Shown piece after piece: positions 17,874-26,501 of a stretch of DNA of 42,495 bases. Location of the stretch: NCBI GenBank assembly GCA_025360585.1, contig JANYBW010000090.1, positions 1-42,495 of the forward strand, given 5' to 3'. Positions within the stretch are counted from its first letter, which is position 1; the number at the start of each line of letters is the position of its first letter. This stretch comes from Actinomycetes bacterium (GTDB lineage Bacteria > Actinomycetota > Acidimicrobiia > IMCC26256 > PALSA-610). The position numbers and the translations under genes are program-made. The notes below the pieces were generated by a model. That model was not told the DNA's origin. It made no database searches and worked only from the letters and a program-made list of their open reading frames with translations.

Positions 17874-20795
17874 TCAGTTGAACTGCGCGGTCGTCCACGT
17901 TGCGCCATCGTCGTTGCTAACCGCAACCCTGGAGGTGTCGCGGTAGACCACGAGCCGTACGCCACGACCATCGTTGGCGATCACCGTCGAAGCGATGGTG
18001 GCCTCGACGCCGAACTGTTGCCATTTGCCGTTCGCTCGCCGATACAGACTTCGTCCGATCTGCACGTCAACAATTTCGCGATGAGCCGTGAGCGAGCGGA
18101 CATCTCCGTTGATGACGCCAGAGTCAGGCAGCGTTACCGGCGTCGCGTCGCCAAAGGTTGCTCCTCCATCGTTTGATGTCATGATTGTCGTAGCTGTTGG
18201 CGCGCCATCCAGATTCGAAGCGCGGCACGCCGCAACTAATTGGCGCACGTTTCCTGCTGCGAGCGTCAACCCATCTTGGCCGACACACGGAGGGCTCCAG
18301 GTCTGCCAACGATCGTTGTAAAAGCGCAGGCCGTTCAAGACTTTTCCGTCGGTCTGCACGACCCACATGTTTGCACCACGGCTCACGATCGAAACGTGCG
18401 CATCTGCGGAGCCCAGCTTCATCGAAGTAGTTTCGCGACGCCACAGTGCGTTATTCGTCGCGGTGGAGCTGGTATTCACTGCAATAGTCGTGGTCGATCC
18501 GAGCGGCACCGGATTGCTTGCCACCAGATCACTGAACAACACGCTGACGATCTGAACCGTGCGTTGCTTGCTTTCAAGGAGCAACACGATCCGACCCGTG
18601 TTGACTTCGAAGCCCCAGAGCCCAGGGTTGCTTTCCGACTCCGGCAACGCGACTTTTGCCCAATGCTTCGCGCCGTCGTGGGTGACCCACAGTTCTTCAC
18701 CAATTTCGATCACGCCATCTGTGTCGTTAATGAATCGCAGCTTCGGCGTGCTTCCGATAGGCGAATCGCCTTGCGCCGAAAAGGGCGTCTCGGGGGCAGC
18801 AACCGCGGACCACGTCGCGCCGTTATCCCGTGAACGTTGCAAAGCGACGGTACAAACAGGAATGTCGCACACATCCGTACCGAGTACCCAGACCGACGCC
18901 GTACCGCTCAGTGCAGTCGCAATCGGTTGAAACCCGGGCAAGACTGGGGGCGGGTCGGGCAGCGGCGCAGCGTCGAACGGGATTCGTACGATCCGGATTG
19001 TCGACGGCAAGCTATTCGCGTCGGCTATCCACAGCGTCGAAGGCGTTGCCACAATCTGGGAAAGATCAGCCGCATTGGGATCGGACGGGCCGCCAGCATC
19101 CGGAATCAGATCAGAAAACGTATGTTTCATTGGTTCGAATGTCGAGACGAGTCGTTCCAAACCTTGCGCACCGCGCCGCACGACGCGTACTTGCCTATTC
19201 GCGATACTCCACAGCTCACCGTCGCGACGCGCCACCCCATGCATTGCCTCGGCCAACTTGTCGAGCGCCAACGAGACGGTGATCGCACCGTTCGAGGAGC
19301 GGACGATTTCGAAATTCGTGCCGTCGCCCAAGGTGGCCCACGCGGCGACATCACCCGGTTGGCGGCCAACGAGCGTGACCGAGTGCAACCAAGAGGCCGC
19401 GCCGCGTGCGCCCGCCGGCGAGCGCAAGTGAACCGTTCGTTCGACCAACCCCGTCCGCCCGTTCACGACGGCGACCCGCTCGTTTTCCATGCCGACGTAG
19501 GCGAACTCGTGGCCCAAACCGTCGTGGGCAGCCAACAGCGAAACGGCCCTATCGGGGAGTTTGATCGTGCCGGCGACCGCGCCGGTATTGCGGTTGAGGT
19601 GATACAACACTCTCCACGCATTCGCGCCGAGCCAGACAGCGTTGGAGGTCGCGGCAATCCGGCAAACGCAACGCACCGGGTTCAGCTTCTTGGTGAAGCG
19701 GACCCGATTGGTTTTGGTATCGATACGGCTCACCGTCGTGTCGGGAACCCCTCCGTCGCCTCCGCCCACGATCCATATCGAACCCGCATGATCAGTCGCG
19801 ATCGAAAACACCGATTCCTGCTGCACGATCAGGCTGGTACGCAACGCACCGGTGGCGGCGTCCCGCCGCTCCAACAGCACGTGCACATTCGTCGTTACCT
19901 CGCGACGGGCAACCCACACGTCGGCGCCATCGGCCACCATGTCGCGGAAACCGTCGGCAGTGTCGATCGATTGCACAATGTTCATCGGTTTCGCGCCAAA
20001 CGGCACCGGCGCGGTAATCCAGTTCGCGATGAGGTCGGCGTAGAGCCGCGACCCAGCCTTGGTGAGGTGGAATTGATCCTTCGCGAAGTACTCGCGGCTG
20101 GGCGTCCATTTCTGCGCGCCAAGCCCGTATTCGAGGATGGTCGCGTTGCGATACGGCTGCACGGTCGTGCGCAACACCGAATTGTTCGAGGCTTCCCAGG
20201 TGCGCGGCACCTTCACCGTCAAAAACGCGATCCGACGATTCGGGCCCACAATCTTCATGATGCGCTGCACATCGTTCGCGTGCAACGGGCCGTTCGTGCC
20301 GCAGTGCACTACAACCGTCGCGGCCAGCTTGCCGCGCTTCGCTAAATCGTCGAGCACCGAGACACACGCATCGGCAGAACGCCCAACCGATGCATCAATG
20401 TCGATACCGCCCTTCGCCACAGGCCCCAGCGCGGTCTTGACGGTCGACTCCGCACCCAGCATCACACTGTCGCCCACCATCGAGACGGATTCGGCCGCGA
20501 CACGAACAAACGAATCCGTCGTAGAGGAACGTTTGATGCGAATCGAAGATGCTTGGTTTGTACGGCCGGTGCCCGCGATCTGCACAACGTTCACAGTGGC
20601 AATCGCCACGACGACCGACGCGACCAAGGTGGTAGAACCCACTTTCCATTGCCGCACCGCTCGGCTTCGCTTCGCGGCGGCGCGCACGTGTTCAAAATCC
20701 GTGTCGTAGTTCGTCAAGCGTTTTCGATCGGTTTCGCGCAATGCGTCGCGAATCCAATCGTGTTCGCGTTCGGGAGTCATTCCTGGATCAACCAT
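17874..20795 (-). CDS. Sigma-factor-linked membrane protein: cytoplasmic tail, TM helix, SGNH hydrolase and beta-propeller
   Basis: A 973-residue protein with an unusual layout. Residues 1-52 are charged and helical, resembling a short anti-sigma-like tail (RDALRETDRKRLT). Residues 53-75 form one hydrophobic span. Residues 105-260 are an SGNH/GDSL hydrolase: GDSVMLGA with Ser110, HCGTNG with Asn168, and DQFH with the Asp240-x-x-His243 pair. The remaining 700 residues look like beta-propeller repeats, including IDTKTNRVRF, NRNTGAVAG and Asp-box/BNR-type SNDGGATFG, SRDNGATWS and SNDDGATWT. The ATG lies inside the end of the sigma gene (8-base overlap). I infer an envelope sensor or effector controlling the sigma factor, with possible esterase activity outside the membrane. 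No zinc-binding anti-sigma motif is present. Confidence 0.8.
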   Translation of the reverse strand: MVDPGMTPEREHDWIRDALRETDRKRLTNYDTDFEHVRAAAKRSRAVRQWKVGSTTLVASVVVAIATVNVVQIAGTGRTNQASSIRIKRSSTTDSFVRVAAESVSMVGDSVMLGAESTVKTALGPVAKGGIDIDASVGRSADACVSVLDDLAKRGKLAATVVVHCGTNGPLHANDVQRIMKIVGPNRRIAFLTVKVPRTWEASNNSVLRTTVQPYRNATILEYGLGAQKWTPSREYFAKDQFHLTKAGSRLYADLIANWITAPVPFGAKPMNIVQSIDTADGFRDMVADGADVWVARREVTTNVHVLLERRDAATGALRTSLIVQQESVFSIATDHAGSIWIVGGGDGGVPDTTVSRIDTKTNRVRFTKKLNPVRCVCRIAATSNAVWLGANAWRVLYHLNRNTGAVAGTIKLPDRAVSLLAAHDGLGHEFAYVGMENERVAVVNGRTGLVERTVHLRSPAGARGAASWLHSVTLVGRQPGDVAAWATLGDGTNFEIVRSSNGAITVSLALDKLAEAMHGVARRDGELWSIANRQVRVVRRGAQGLERLVSTFEPMKHTFSDLIPDAGGPSDPNAADLSQIVATPSTLWIADANSLPSTIRIVRIPFDAAPLPDPPPVLPGFQPIATALSGTASVWVLGTDVCDIPVCTVALQRSRDNGATWSAVAAPETPFSAQGDSPIGSTPKLRFINDTDGVIEIGEELWVTHDGAKHWAKVALPESESNPGLWGFEVNTGRIVLLLESKQRTVQIVSVLFSDLVASNPVPLGSTTTIAVNTSSTATNNALWRRETTSMKLGSADAHVSIVSRGANMWVVQTDGKVLNGLRFYNDRWQTWSPPCVGQDGLTLAAGNVRQLVAACRASNLDGAPTATTIMTSNDGGATFGDATPVTLPDSGVINGDVRSLTAHREIVDVQIGRSLYRRANGKWQQFGVEATIASTVIANDGRGVRLVVYRDTSRVAVSNDDGATWTTAQFN

Positions 20796-21372
20796 CGTCG
20801 CGTTCCTCCATGACGGCGCGCGCCGCGTGTAAGGCGCGGGCGGTCGTGCTTTTCACTGTGCCCACGCTGCACCGCATTGCTTTCGCGGTCTGTTCGGTGC
20901 TGAGATCCTCAAAGAACCGCAAGACCAACACCATTCGGTGGCGCGGCGAAAGCTGCTCTATGGCCGCAGCTACTTCGTCACGCTCCACCACGACAAGGTC
21001 GATGGCGGGTTCCAGCACCATCGAAGATTGCCGTTGTTCATAACGATCCGCCACGCGTTTACGCCGCGCCTGTGAACGCATTTCGTTGACGATCGCGGTG
21101 CGTAAATAAGGCCAGAATTCATCGACACTTCCGAGCCGCCAACGGGCCCACACCCGGGCGATCGCATCCGTAGCGAGCTCTCGCGCGTGGTGATGGTCAC
21201 GCGCGCCCATCAACAACGCAAACCTCACCGCACGGTCGTAGTGCTTTTGGAAGAGTGCTTCAAAGACGTCGTCGCGCTTCGGGCGTTTCGGGCGCGACCG
21301 AGCAATGCTGGATGCCGTTGGCTCCAACAGAAGCTCGCTATCGAGTTGCGCCATCGCCACGTCGTCTTGCAC
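20788..21372 (-). CDS. RNA polymerase sigma factor, ECF (SigE-like) family
   Basis: A 194-residue ECF sigma factor. Region 2 spans about 35-100 (FEALFQKHYDRAVRFALLMG, then AIARVWARW and WPYLRTAIVNEMRSQARRK); region 4 lies at about 135-190 (LSPRHRMVLVLRFFEDLSTEQTA and CSVGTVKSTTARAL helix-turn-helix). It lacks regions 1 and 3, as expected. A Thr/Ser-containing 25-residue N-terminal extension precedes region 2. The start is GTG 21372, preceded by a GAGAGGGG site; an internal ATG at codon 7 is an alternative. Its stop codon lies inside the downstream gene for the membrane SGNH-propeller protein, the normal arrangement for a sigma factor and its regulator. Target promoters cannot be read from this window. 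Confidence 0.9.
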   Translation of the reverse strand: MQDDVAMAQLDSELLLEPTASSIARSRPKRPKRDDVFEALFQKHYDRAVRFALLMGARDHHHARELATDAIARVWARWRLGSVDEFWPYLRTAIVNEMRSQARRKRVADRYEQRQSSMVLEPAIDLVVVERDEVAAAIEQLSPRHRMVLVLRFFEDLSTEQTAKAMRCSVGTVKSTTARALHAARAVMEERDDG

Positions 21373-21502
21373 CTATCCCCTCTCCGTAGCTTGAGACGCC
21401 TACCTCACCACATTGGTTGCGTCGGTGGCCAGACTTTTCTTGGCAAACTTCTCTGCCAATTGTTGGGCGCTAGCGCAATATTTTCTCAGCGCGTGCCACC
21501 AG

Positions 21503-21508
21503 TAACGT
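21503..21508 (+). promoter_or_regulatory. Candidate -10 box, leaderless start of the MFS gene
   Basis: TAACGT fits TANNNT and ends 7 bases before the GTG at 21516. This favours GTG 21516 over GTG 21507, which overlaps the box. Confidence 0.35.
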
Positions 21509-21515
21509 GCGACCC

Positions 21516-22823
21516 GTGGTCGAGACCGGAATCCCTAGCCCGAGTCCCGCGCCACCGAAAGCCCCCGACACTCCCCGGGCGTGGCCCCGTTCGATGCGCG
21601 CCATGGCCTCTCGGGACTACCGGGTATTTCTCGCTGGCGGTCTGATCTCCAGTATCGGCTCGAATATGCAGATCGCGGCGCTGGCCTGGGTCGTGCAGGC
21701 CCAGACGCATTCGGCCGTACGCACGACGGGAATCGCGTTTATCGGCATCATTCCGTTGTTGCTACTCGGCCCTACCGCTGGCGTATTGGCCGATCGACTG
21801 CCCCGACGCAAGTTCCTGGTCGGCACGAATGTACTCAACGGTTTGCAAGCCGCAGCGCTCTGGCTGGTGTGGATCGCCGGTTCGGGCACGAACTACTGGT
21901 TGCTGTTTTGTTTGTCGTTGCTCGGCGGAATGTTCACCGCAATCCAAACGCCCGCGTGGCAATCAATGCCCGCGGAGCTCGTAGCCCGCGAACATCTCAT
22001 CAATGCGATAACGCTCAACAGCACCCAGTTCAATATCGCTCGCGCGCTCGGGCCGCTCTGCGCAGGGCTCGCTATCGATACCTTCGGCGCGGGTTCCGCG
22101 TTCGGAATCAATGCCTTGAGCTACGTGGCAATCATCGTTGCGCTGCTCATGCTGGGGCCGGCGCCCCAAGTGCACGCCCCCAATGATGGTCTCACCAACT
22201 TCCAACGGTGGCGGCTCGGCCTCGGCCACATCATGGAAAGCCCCGTGTTGCGGCTCGTGATCAGTGTGCACATGGTGTTCGCGTTCGTGATTCCGCCCGT
22301 CACGTATCTCATTGCGAAATTGAGCCAAGACGACCTGAAGATCAAAGCAAGTAGTTACGGCGTGTTGCTCGGCGTGTTCGGTATCGGAGCGATCATGGCC
22401 GCGGTGTCGCTCGGCAATAGCGAGGATCATGTGCGCAAATCACGTGCACTCGCGCTCGGTATCTTTTGTGGTGCAGTCTCGATGCTCGGGCTCGCGATCG
22501 CGCCCAATTACGCAGCTGCGATCGCAACCATGGTGCTTCTCGGGGCCGCGTACCTGATCGTGGTTTCGGTTGATCACGGCGCGATCCAAACCTTTACCAC
22601 CGACGCGTTTCGGGGCCGAGTGACCAGCGTGTGGCTGATGACATTTGGATTGTGTATGCCCCTCGGAGTCTTGGGCCAAGGAAAACTCGCGGACACCATT
22701 GGCGTCCGCAGGGTCTTTGGTATCGACGCCGCGATCCTCGCCACAATGTTGTGCATCCTCATCGCACGGCGACTACTCACGCGGCTCGACGCGCCGCCTG
22801 AGCTGCAACTACCCGAGTCGTAA
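21516..22823 (+). CDS. Major facilitator superfamily exporter (MFS_3/EntS-like)
   Basis: A 435-residue protein with about twelve hydrophobic segments. After a Pro-rich cytoplasmic N-terminus of some 30 residues comes SRDYRVFLAGGLISSIGSNMQ, the usual start of MFS_3 proteins. The A-motif-like loop GVLADRLPRRKFLVG lies between helices 2 and 3, and RGRVTSVWLM occurs in the C-terminal half, as in EntS-type drug or siderophore exporters. The substrate cannot be inferred. The start is uncertain: GTG 21516 has a TANNNT box 7 bases ahead, and ATGs at 21594 or 21603 are also possible. The gene diverges from the sigma factor operon and ends convergently with the acyl-CoA synthetase gene 86 bases away. 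Confidence 0.85.
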   Translation: MVETGIPSPSPAPPKAPDTPRAWPRSMRAMASRDYRVFLAGGLISSIGSNMQIAALAWVVQAQTHSAVRTTGIAFIGIIPLLLLGPTAGVLADRLPRRKFLVGTNVLNGLQAAALWLVWIAGSGTNYWLLFCLSLLGGMFTAIQTPAWQSMPAELVAREHLINAITLNSTQFNIARALGPLCAGLAIDTFGAGSAFGINALSYVAIIVALLMLGPAPQVHAPNDGLTNFQRWRLGLGHIMESPVLRLVISVHMVFAFVIPPVTYLIAKLSQDDLKIKASSYGVLLGVFGIGAIMAAVSLGNSEDHVRKSRALALGIFCGAVSMLGLAIAPNYAAAIATMVLLGAAYLIVVSVDHGAIQTFTTDAFRGRVTSVWLMTFGLCMPLGVLGQGKLADTIGVRRVFGIDAAILATMLCILIARRLLTRLDAPPELQLPES

Positions 22824-22836
22824 CTACCCGAGTCGT
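22807..22836 (+). repeat. 15-bp tandem duplication over the MFS stop codon
   Basis: AACTACCCGAGTCGT occurs twice in direct succession, and the following AACTGC starts a third partial copy. The first copy encodes the last residues LPES of the MFS protein and the second begins within the stop codon, so the duplication repeats the gene's end, stop included. Confidence 0.75.
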
Positions 22837-22909
22837 AACTGCACGCGTCATGACCGCCGAATCGTAGGCACTCGTTTCCGAGCTTGGCGTTACGACCAGA
22901 TTTCGCGGA

Positions 22910-24535
22910 TTACGAGCCACCGGCGAGGCGTTCGAGGGCGATCTTGGATGCGTTGACGTAATCAGGTTTGCCGACGTTGGTGCGAGGCGCGACGCCGAGC
23001 AACAATTCGCGCGGCACTTTGTATCCGGCGATCTTGGTCCGGCAATGCACCTGAATATCGTCGAGGCTGATCGGGTCCACGCCGTCGCGCAGGGCAACCA
23101 GCGCCACAACCTTTTGGCCGAAGCGTGCATCGGGTACACCCACCACCACCGAGTCGAACACCGATGGATGGGAACGGATCGCGCCTTCCACTTCTTCGGG
23201 GAAGATCTTTTCGCCGCCCGAGTTGATGCACCCCGAGCCGCGACCCAACAAAATGATGCGGCCTTCTTCATCGATCTGGGCAAAATCGCCAGGGATCACC
23301 CACCGCACGCCATCGGCATCGACTTTGAATGTCTTGGCCGTCTTTTCGGGATCATTCCAATACCCCAATGGAATATGACCTTTTCGCGCCAACATCCCTT
23401 GTTCCGGCGAGCCGGGCACGAGCGCGACCAGCGTTTCGGGGTGCAGGACTGCACTGTTGTCATCGACAGTGAATGCCGGCCCAGCGCGCTCTTTACCATC
23501 GGCGTATTCACGGCCCGCGGCGCCGGTCTCCGATGCGCCGAAACTATCGGTGGTCATCGCGTTCGGGAATGCCTCGCGGAGTTGTTCTTTGATCGTAGAA
23601 GTGAGCATCGCACCACCGTTGCCAAGCGACACGAGTGACGAAAGATCCCAACGGCCAGGGTTCGCAAGCGCGGCCTCCGCGATAGGACGGCCCATCGCAT
23701 CACCGATCAGGCCAATAGTGGACGGCCGTTCGCGGTGAATGAGATCAAGGATGCGCTCGGCCGAAAACGACGAGTCGGTCGAAACAATTGCGCGATTGCC
23801 CGAGTACATTGCAATAAGCGAAAGCCACTGGCCGCCGCCGTGCATGAGCGGGCCGAGCACGAGCGCATCGAGCGGAAAGATCGGCTTCGCATTGTTCGCC
23901 ATTTCGTGTGGGGCTTTGATCGGTTCGATTGGGTTGCCACCCATCACGCACGCATAAAAGAAATCGTGATGGCGCCACATCACGCCTTTTGGCATGCCGG
24001 TCGTGCCGCCGGTGTAGAGCATGTAGACATCGTCGTCTGTGCGTGCCGAGGTGAAACCTCGTTCGGGTGACGCGTTCGCGACGACATCGGCATAGAGCTC
24101 AGTCGCCATCGTCGTGGGTTCGATCGGCGCACCATCTTCGAGCACAAGCACATTGCGCAAGCCCGGAAATTCCGCCGCCAATTCATCCAGCAACGGCACG
24201 TATGCACGCTCAATGATCATCGCGACGATGTTCGCGTCGGCGATCACATACCGCAGCTCATCGGCAACGTAACGCCAGTTGATATTGATTGGCCGAGCAC
24301 AAATCTTCCAACAGCCGAGTAGCGCCTCAACGTATTCCGCACGGTTGCGCGCGTAAATGCCGACATGATCTCCGGCAACGATCCCGCGTTCCGCGAGCGC
24401 GTGGGCAATCCGGTTCGCAGCCACGTCGAGCGAACCACGCGTGTGACGCAGCGGATCAGCCACCAAACATTCGGCGTCGGGGCCAGCGTCGACAAGGGTC
24501 TCCCACAAATCGGCAAGCTGATACGAAGGCGCCAT
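22910..24535 (-). CDS. Acyl-CoA synthetase (AMP-forming, FadD-like)
   Basis: A 541-residue adenylate-forming enzyme that activates a carboxylic acid to its CoA thioester through an acyl-AMP intermediate. The ATP-binding P-loop YTGGTTGMPKGV (around residue 180), the A5-type motif DSFGASETG, the hinge region GRGSGCINSGGEKIFPEEVE, and the C-terminal adenylation Lys region (TNVGKPD) are visible. It resembles mycobacterial FadD enzymes of steroid or long-chain metabolism. ATG 24535 begins two bases after the SDR stop and fits the family N-terminus (YQLADLWETLVDAG), so it is preferred to the longer frame from 24622. It is the last gene of a four-gene minus-strand operon with ferredoxin, hydrolase and SDR. 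Substrate unknown. Confidence 0.92.
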   Translation of the reverse strand: MAPSYQLADLWETLVDAGPDAECLVADPLRHTRGSLDVAANRIAHALAERGIVAGDHVGIYARNRAEYVEALLGCWKICARPININWRYVADELRYVIADANIVAMIIERAYVPLLDELAAEFPGLRNVLVLEDGAPIEPTTMATELYADVVANASPERGFTSARTDDDVYMLYTGGTTGMPKGVMWRHHDFFYACVMGGNPIEPIKAPHEMANNAKPIFPLDALVLGPLMHGGGQWLSLIAMYSGNRAIVSTDSSFSAERILDLIHRERPSTIGLIGDAMGRPIAEAALANPGRWDLSSLVSLGNGGAMLTSTIKEQLREAFPNAMTTDSFGASETGAAGREYADGKERAGPAFTVDDNSAVLHPETLVALVPGSPEQGMLARKGHIPLGYWNDPEKTAKTFKVDADGVRWVIPGDFAQIDEEGRIILLGRGSGCINSGGEKIFPEEVEGAIRSHPSVFDSVVVGVPDARFGQKVVALVALRDGVDPISLDDIQVHCRTKIAGYKVPRELLLGVAPRTNVGKPDYVNASKIALERLAGGS

Positions 24536-24537
24536 AT

Positions 24538-25323
24538 CTACGCCTCGAAAAGTTTTGCGTAGTTGGCACCGCGGCGCAGGTGGTGGCCGCCGTCTACGTT
24601 GAGGTTGACCCCGGTGATCCACGATGATTCCGGACCCGCAAAGAAGCGAACGGCATTGGCGATGTCGTCGACTTCGCCAACGCGCGAGATCGGCATCTGT
24701 TCCAGGTAGTCCTCGAGGAGATTCCCGCCGGCGGTGATGGGGGCCATGAGTTCATCGGCAACGATTCCGGGCTGCACGGTATTGACGCGAATGCCGTGCA
24801 TACCCCACTCTTCGGCCGCATATTTACAGAGCATGTCGATACCCGCTTTGGCGGCGCCGTATGCGGGAAGCCAGCGGTGGGGAAACGCTCCGGCACCGGA
24901 GGAGTTGGCGATGATCGAACCGCCGCTCGGCGTTTGTGATGCCATTTGTTTGCAGGCGTGTTTGATCGTGAGGAAGGTTCCGGTCACGTTGAGTTCAAGG
25001 GTGGCACGGAATGCTTCGGCTTCAGCATCGGCGAGGCCGCCCATGTGCAGCGATCCGCCGGCGTTTGCGAACACGATGTCCAGTCGGCTGCTTGGCTCCG
25101 CGGCAAACGCAACCGCGGCGGCGACCGCGACTTCATCGGTGATGTCGGCGACGATGTATCGCGCGCCGTTCCCAATCGTTGCGCATGCCTCCACCAACTT
25201 CGATTCGGTACGGCCACAGATCGTGACGACGGCGCCGTCGTTGGCGAGCAACGCGGCCGTTCCTAGTCCAATGCCGGAACCGCCACCAGTTACAAGGGCC
25301 GTCCGGCCAGCGATTGTGCTCAT
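24538..25323 (-). CDS. Short-chain dehydrogenase/reductase
   Basis: A 261-residue classical SDR. The Rossmann glycine motif TGGGSGIG is at residues 12-19, the structural NAG motif is in FANAGGSLH, the catalytic Ser is in IIANSSGAGAF, and Tyr/Lys is in YGAAKAG. The tail GVNLNVDGGHH is typical of the family. It probably oxidises or reduces a hydroxyl/keto group with NAD(P). It overlaps the alpha/beta hydrolase stop by ATGA and its own stop is two bases from the acyl-CoA synthetase start. The setting suggests a step in degradation of a lipid, terpenoid or steroid, but no substrate motif is visible. Confidence 0.92.
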   Translation of the reverse strand: MSTIAGRTALVTGGGSGIGLGTAALLANDGAVVTICGRTESKLVEACATIGNGARYIVADITDEVAVAAAVAFAAEPSSRLDIVFANAGGSLHMGGLADAEAEAFRATLELNVTGTFLTIKHACKQMASQTPSGGSIIANSSGAGAFPHRWLPAYGAAKAGIDMLCKYAAEEWGMHGIRVNTVQPGIVADELMAPITAGGNLLEDYLEQMPISRVGEVDDIANAVRFFAGPESSWITGVNLNVDGGHHLRRGANYAKLFEA

Positions 25324-26228
25324 CGGGGTAATAACTCCATGTGGGTACGAAGAAATTCAGCAATTTCATCGAGGGCAGCATCCGCTTCGGGCACGATGCC
25401 CGCAAAGACTTGGAAGACATGCACCATTTCGGGAAACACTTTCACGGTGCAATCCACACCGGCCGCGGCTGCGAGCGTGGCGAACCGAACGGCGTCGTCG
25501 CGCAAGGTTTCGATTTCGCCAACGTGAATCAGCAGCGGCGGCAACCCAGTGGCATCACCAAAGAGCGGCGAAATATATGGGTCTTGGTAATCGTGATCAC
25601 CCACGAACCAGGCCGCCATGCGGCCGAGGCCGTCGGCGTTGCACATGGGATCGAGGCCCGCCATCGATTGCATCGAATCGCCACTCAACGTGAGATCCGT
25701 CCATGGCGAAAGCGGTACCGCGCACGCGGGCATCGCAATGCCGTCGTCGCGCAATTTCATCAACATGGCCAGGGTCAACCCGCCACCCGCGCTATCGCCA
25801 GAGATCGCAATCTTCGACGGCGCAATGCCATCCGCGAGGAGCGCTTGATAGGCCGCGACGGCATCGTTCACCGCGGCGGGATGCGGTGCTTCGGGCGCAA
25901 GAGCGTAATCGAGGCTGAGCACCGAACACCCCAACCGCTGCGCGAGTTGCGCAGTGATATTGCGGTGCGAATCGGGCGAACCAATCACGTAGCCGCCGCC
26001 GTGGAGGTACAGAACCACCGCATCGGTCACGCCGCCGTCGGGGCGAGCCCACAACCCGGCGACTCCGCCCACTGTTGCTTCCTCGAAGGAAATGCCATCG
26101 GGCGCAGGCATCATGCCGGATTGCGCGTTCATGTTGTCGCGCAACTGCTGCGCGGTCAATCCTGCTTCATCGAGCTTGATGTTGTCGCGGAGATACGAAA
26201 CGATCAGATGAAATTGTTCGCTAGCCAT
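25320..26228 (-). CDS. Alpha/beta hydrolase (hormone-sensitive-lipase family)
   Basis: A 302-residue esterase/lipase of the HSL (alpha/beta hydrolase fold-3) family. The oxyanion-hole motif HGGGYVIGS is near residue 76, the nucleophile elbow GDSAGGG near residue 144, and the catalytic Asp and His are expected around HVGEIETLRDDA and MVHVFQVF. Like most members it has an N-terminal helical cap. It would hydrolyse short- to medium-chain esters or lactones in the cytoplasm. The gene starts 7 bases after the ferredoxin stop and overlaps the SDR start by ATGA, placing it firmly in the ferredoxin-hydrolase-SDR-ligase operon. Confidence 0.92.
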   Translation of the reverse strand: MASEQFHLIVSYLRDNIKLDEAGLTAQQLRDNMNAQSGMMPAPDGISFEEATVGGVAGLWARPDGGVTDAVVLYLHGGGYVIGSPDSHRNITAQLAQRLGCSVLSLDYALAPEAPHPAAVNDAVAAYQALLADGIAPSKIAISGDSAGGGLTLAMLMKLRDDGIAMPACAVPLSPWTDLTLSGDSMQSMAGLDPMCNADGLGRMAAWFVGDHDYQDPYISPLFGDATGLPPLLIHVGEIETLRDDAVRFATLAAAAGVDCTVKVFPEMVHVFQVFAGIVPEADAALDEIAEFLRTHMELLPR

Positions 26229-26235
26229 CGATCAA

Positions 26236-26427
26236 CTATTCAGCAATAGAAATTGCTTGTTTCGGACACAACCGCACCGATTCTTCCAACTTGGAGCGCA
26301 GCTCCTCACCCGGATTTTCCTGCAAGATGTACAAGAAATCGTCGTCGCGCACCTCAAAAATCTCCGGCGCAATCCCCATACACACCGCGTTGCTCTCGCA
26401 TCGATCAAAATCCACAACAACCTTCAT
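26236..26427 (-). CDS. 3Fe-4S ferredoxin
   Basis: A 63-residue ferredoxin starting MKVVVDFDRCESNAVCMG. The cysteine pattern C-x5-C followed by a distal CP near the C-terminus gives three ligands, as in actinobacterial [3Fe-4S] ferredoxins that deliver electrons to cytochromes P450 or related oxygenases. The APEIFEVRDDDFLY segment is typical of this group. The strong AAGGAG site with suitable spacing fixes the ATG at 26427. First gene of the minus-strand operon. No P450 or ferredoxin reductase gene is present in the window, so the redox partner must be encoded elsewhere. Confidence 0.9.
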   Translation of the reverse strand: MKVVVDFDRCESNAVCMGIAPEIFEVRDDDFLYILQENPGEELRSKLEESVRLCPKQAISIAE

Positions 26428-26487
26428 ACCGACTCCTTCTTCGAGGCCAATCGCCAACACGCTGGACCGTAGCAAGATCGCGCCATC

Positions 26488-26493
26488 TAATGT
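26488..26493 (+). promoter_or_regulatory. Candidate -10 box, leaderless start of the dienelactone hydrolase gene
   Basis: TAATGT fits TANNNT and ends 8 bases before the ATG at 26502. The 74-bp spacer also has to carry the ferredoxin operon promoter on the other strand. Confidence 0.38.
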
Positions 26494-26501
26494 GCCTTGC
26501 G

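Noticed and set aside
17708-17971. Small frame on minus between the propeller and DUF1611 genes
   Set aside because: Overlaps the propeller gene's 3' end in another frame and lacks any start signal or motif.
18837-20345. 502-codon open frame on plus opposite the SGNH-propeller gene
   Set aside because: Composition is Arg/His-rich shadow type; the minus strand has a clear catalytic triad and coupling to the sigma gene.
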